This document shows positions 63,598-64,000 of a stretch of 64,000 nucleotides of DNA, piece after piece; within the stretch, counting starts at the first letter, position 1; every line of letters starts with the position of its first letter. The notes under the pieces are model-generated. The model was not told the origin of the DNA. It did no database searches and saw nothing but the letters and a program-made list of their open reading frames with translations. The translations under genes were made by a program, and so were the position numbers. This DNA comes from Desulfoarculaceae bacterium. GTDB lineage: Bacteria; Desulfobacterota; Desulfobulbia; Desulfobulbales; Desulfocapsaceae. The stretch covers positions 1-64,000 of the forward strand of contig JAHYIV010000003.1 of assembly GCA_019429465.1 (NCBI GenBank). Reading direction: 5' to 3'.

Positions 63598-64000
63598 CGT
63601 TCCTCCTTTTTCCCTTTGACCTCGGCGACAAAGCCGGCAAAGCCGCCAAAACATTCCAGCCGGTCGATCATCCGCTGCCGGGAGATACCCCGTTCGGCCA
63701 TGATGATCTCCAAGCGGGCAAGATTGGCCTCCGGCGCCGGCCCCCGGCAGCCCCAGCAGCCCATGCGGTTGGCAGGACACCAGGCATCGCAGCCGGCCCG
63801 GGTCACCGGCCCCAGACAGGGCTCACCCAGCTCAAAGAGGCAGATATTCTCGCGGGCCTTGCACTCCATGCACACCGGATATTGCGGATGACGGACCTCC
63901 TGGCCGAGCACCAGGGCGGTGACAATACGCTCCACCTCCTCCTTCTTGATCGGACAGCCGAAGATCTCCAGATCCACCTCAATGACCGCGGAGAGGGGTT
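63594..64000 (-). CDS. [NiFe] hydrogenase small subunit (partial)
   Basis: C-terminal ~135 residues of the iron-sulfur small subunit (20-kDa, NADH:quinone oxidoreductase-like family). EVDLEIFGCPIKKEEVERIV opens the visible part, followed by cysteines in VCMECKARENICLF, CLGPVTRAGCDAWCP and CWGCRGPAPEANL, which bind Fe-S clusters. The start lies outside the window. It overlaps the large subunit by 4 bp. The open frame continues to the end of the window, so the partial status is certain. Confidence 0.9.
   Translation of the reverse strand, partial: PLSAVIEVDLEIFGCPIKKEEVERIVTALVLGQEVRHPQYPVCMECKARENICLFELGEPCLGPVTRAGCDAWCPANRMGCWGCRGPAPEANLARLEIIMAERGISRQRMIDRLECFGGFAGFVAEVKGKKEER

Overview
The window looks like a piece of an anaerobic or microaerotolerant deltaproteobacterial (Desulfobacterota, probably Desulfobulbales-like) chromosome. 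Grounds: a multiheme c-type cytochrome, a 2-oxoacid:ferredoxin oxidoreductase (Kor), a cytoplasmic-type [NiFe] hydrogenase, rubrerythrins, an orphan piece of an FprA-type flavoprotein, moderately high GC, and very many intergenic palindromes and short mobile elements. The taxon is an inference from gene content; no rRNA or tRNA gene was found here. Layout: 0-1.3 kb is repeat DNA with a broken ATP-binding regulator and a small inverted-repeat element. 1.3-6.3 kb (minus) is a tight cluster of dnaG primase, a TPR lipoprotein and a PBP1b-type peptidoglycan synthase. 7-9.6 kb is a PhnD-like binding protein overlapping an HD-GYP c-di-GMP phosphodiesterase. 10-12.8 kb holds a DUF3187-type envelope protein broken by one base and a pentaheme cytochrome whose frame is crossed by a single UGA with a SECIS-like hairpin behind it, the best candidate for something unusual. 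13.1-15.6 kb is hrpB. 15.7-31.6 kb is a patchwork stress region: small membrane and CsbD proteins, a catalase-like protein, a ferritin-like protein, PfpI, intact korB, decayed korA and FprA remnants, and a very large NdvB-type cyclic glucan synthase, separated by palindromic elements. 32-35.3 kb is housekeeping (def, fmt, larC, pgpA). 35.3-42 kb (minus) is a four-gene overlapping operon: TVP38-like membrane protein, glycosidase, GT4 glycosyltransferase and a phosphodiesterase/EEP fusion. 42.2-51.2 kb holds rubrerythrin, katG, a PLP-dependent basic amino-acid decarboxylase and trkA-trkH. From 51.3 kb to 62.2 kb the region is full of mobile DNA and wreckage: an IS4-family element with a DUF4338 (DruA-like) N-terminus, a frameshifted Fic gene, tandem repeats, a deleted kefB, a RAYT gene with its REP array, and an ISL3 element that truncates a Wzz-like gene and is itself split by a 151-bp insertion. 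pyrF and a small DUF2892 gene survive inside it. The last 1.7 kb is a [NiFe] hydrogenase large subunit and part of its small subunit. Across the window a 141-bp palindromic element occurs four times, three copies having perfect 6-bp target duplications, and several other palindromic families sit on or next to stop codons. Many genes carry single-base frameshifts or clean internal deletions, so this genome region is decaying and rearranging, or the assembly has errors; the sequence alone cannot separate the two.
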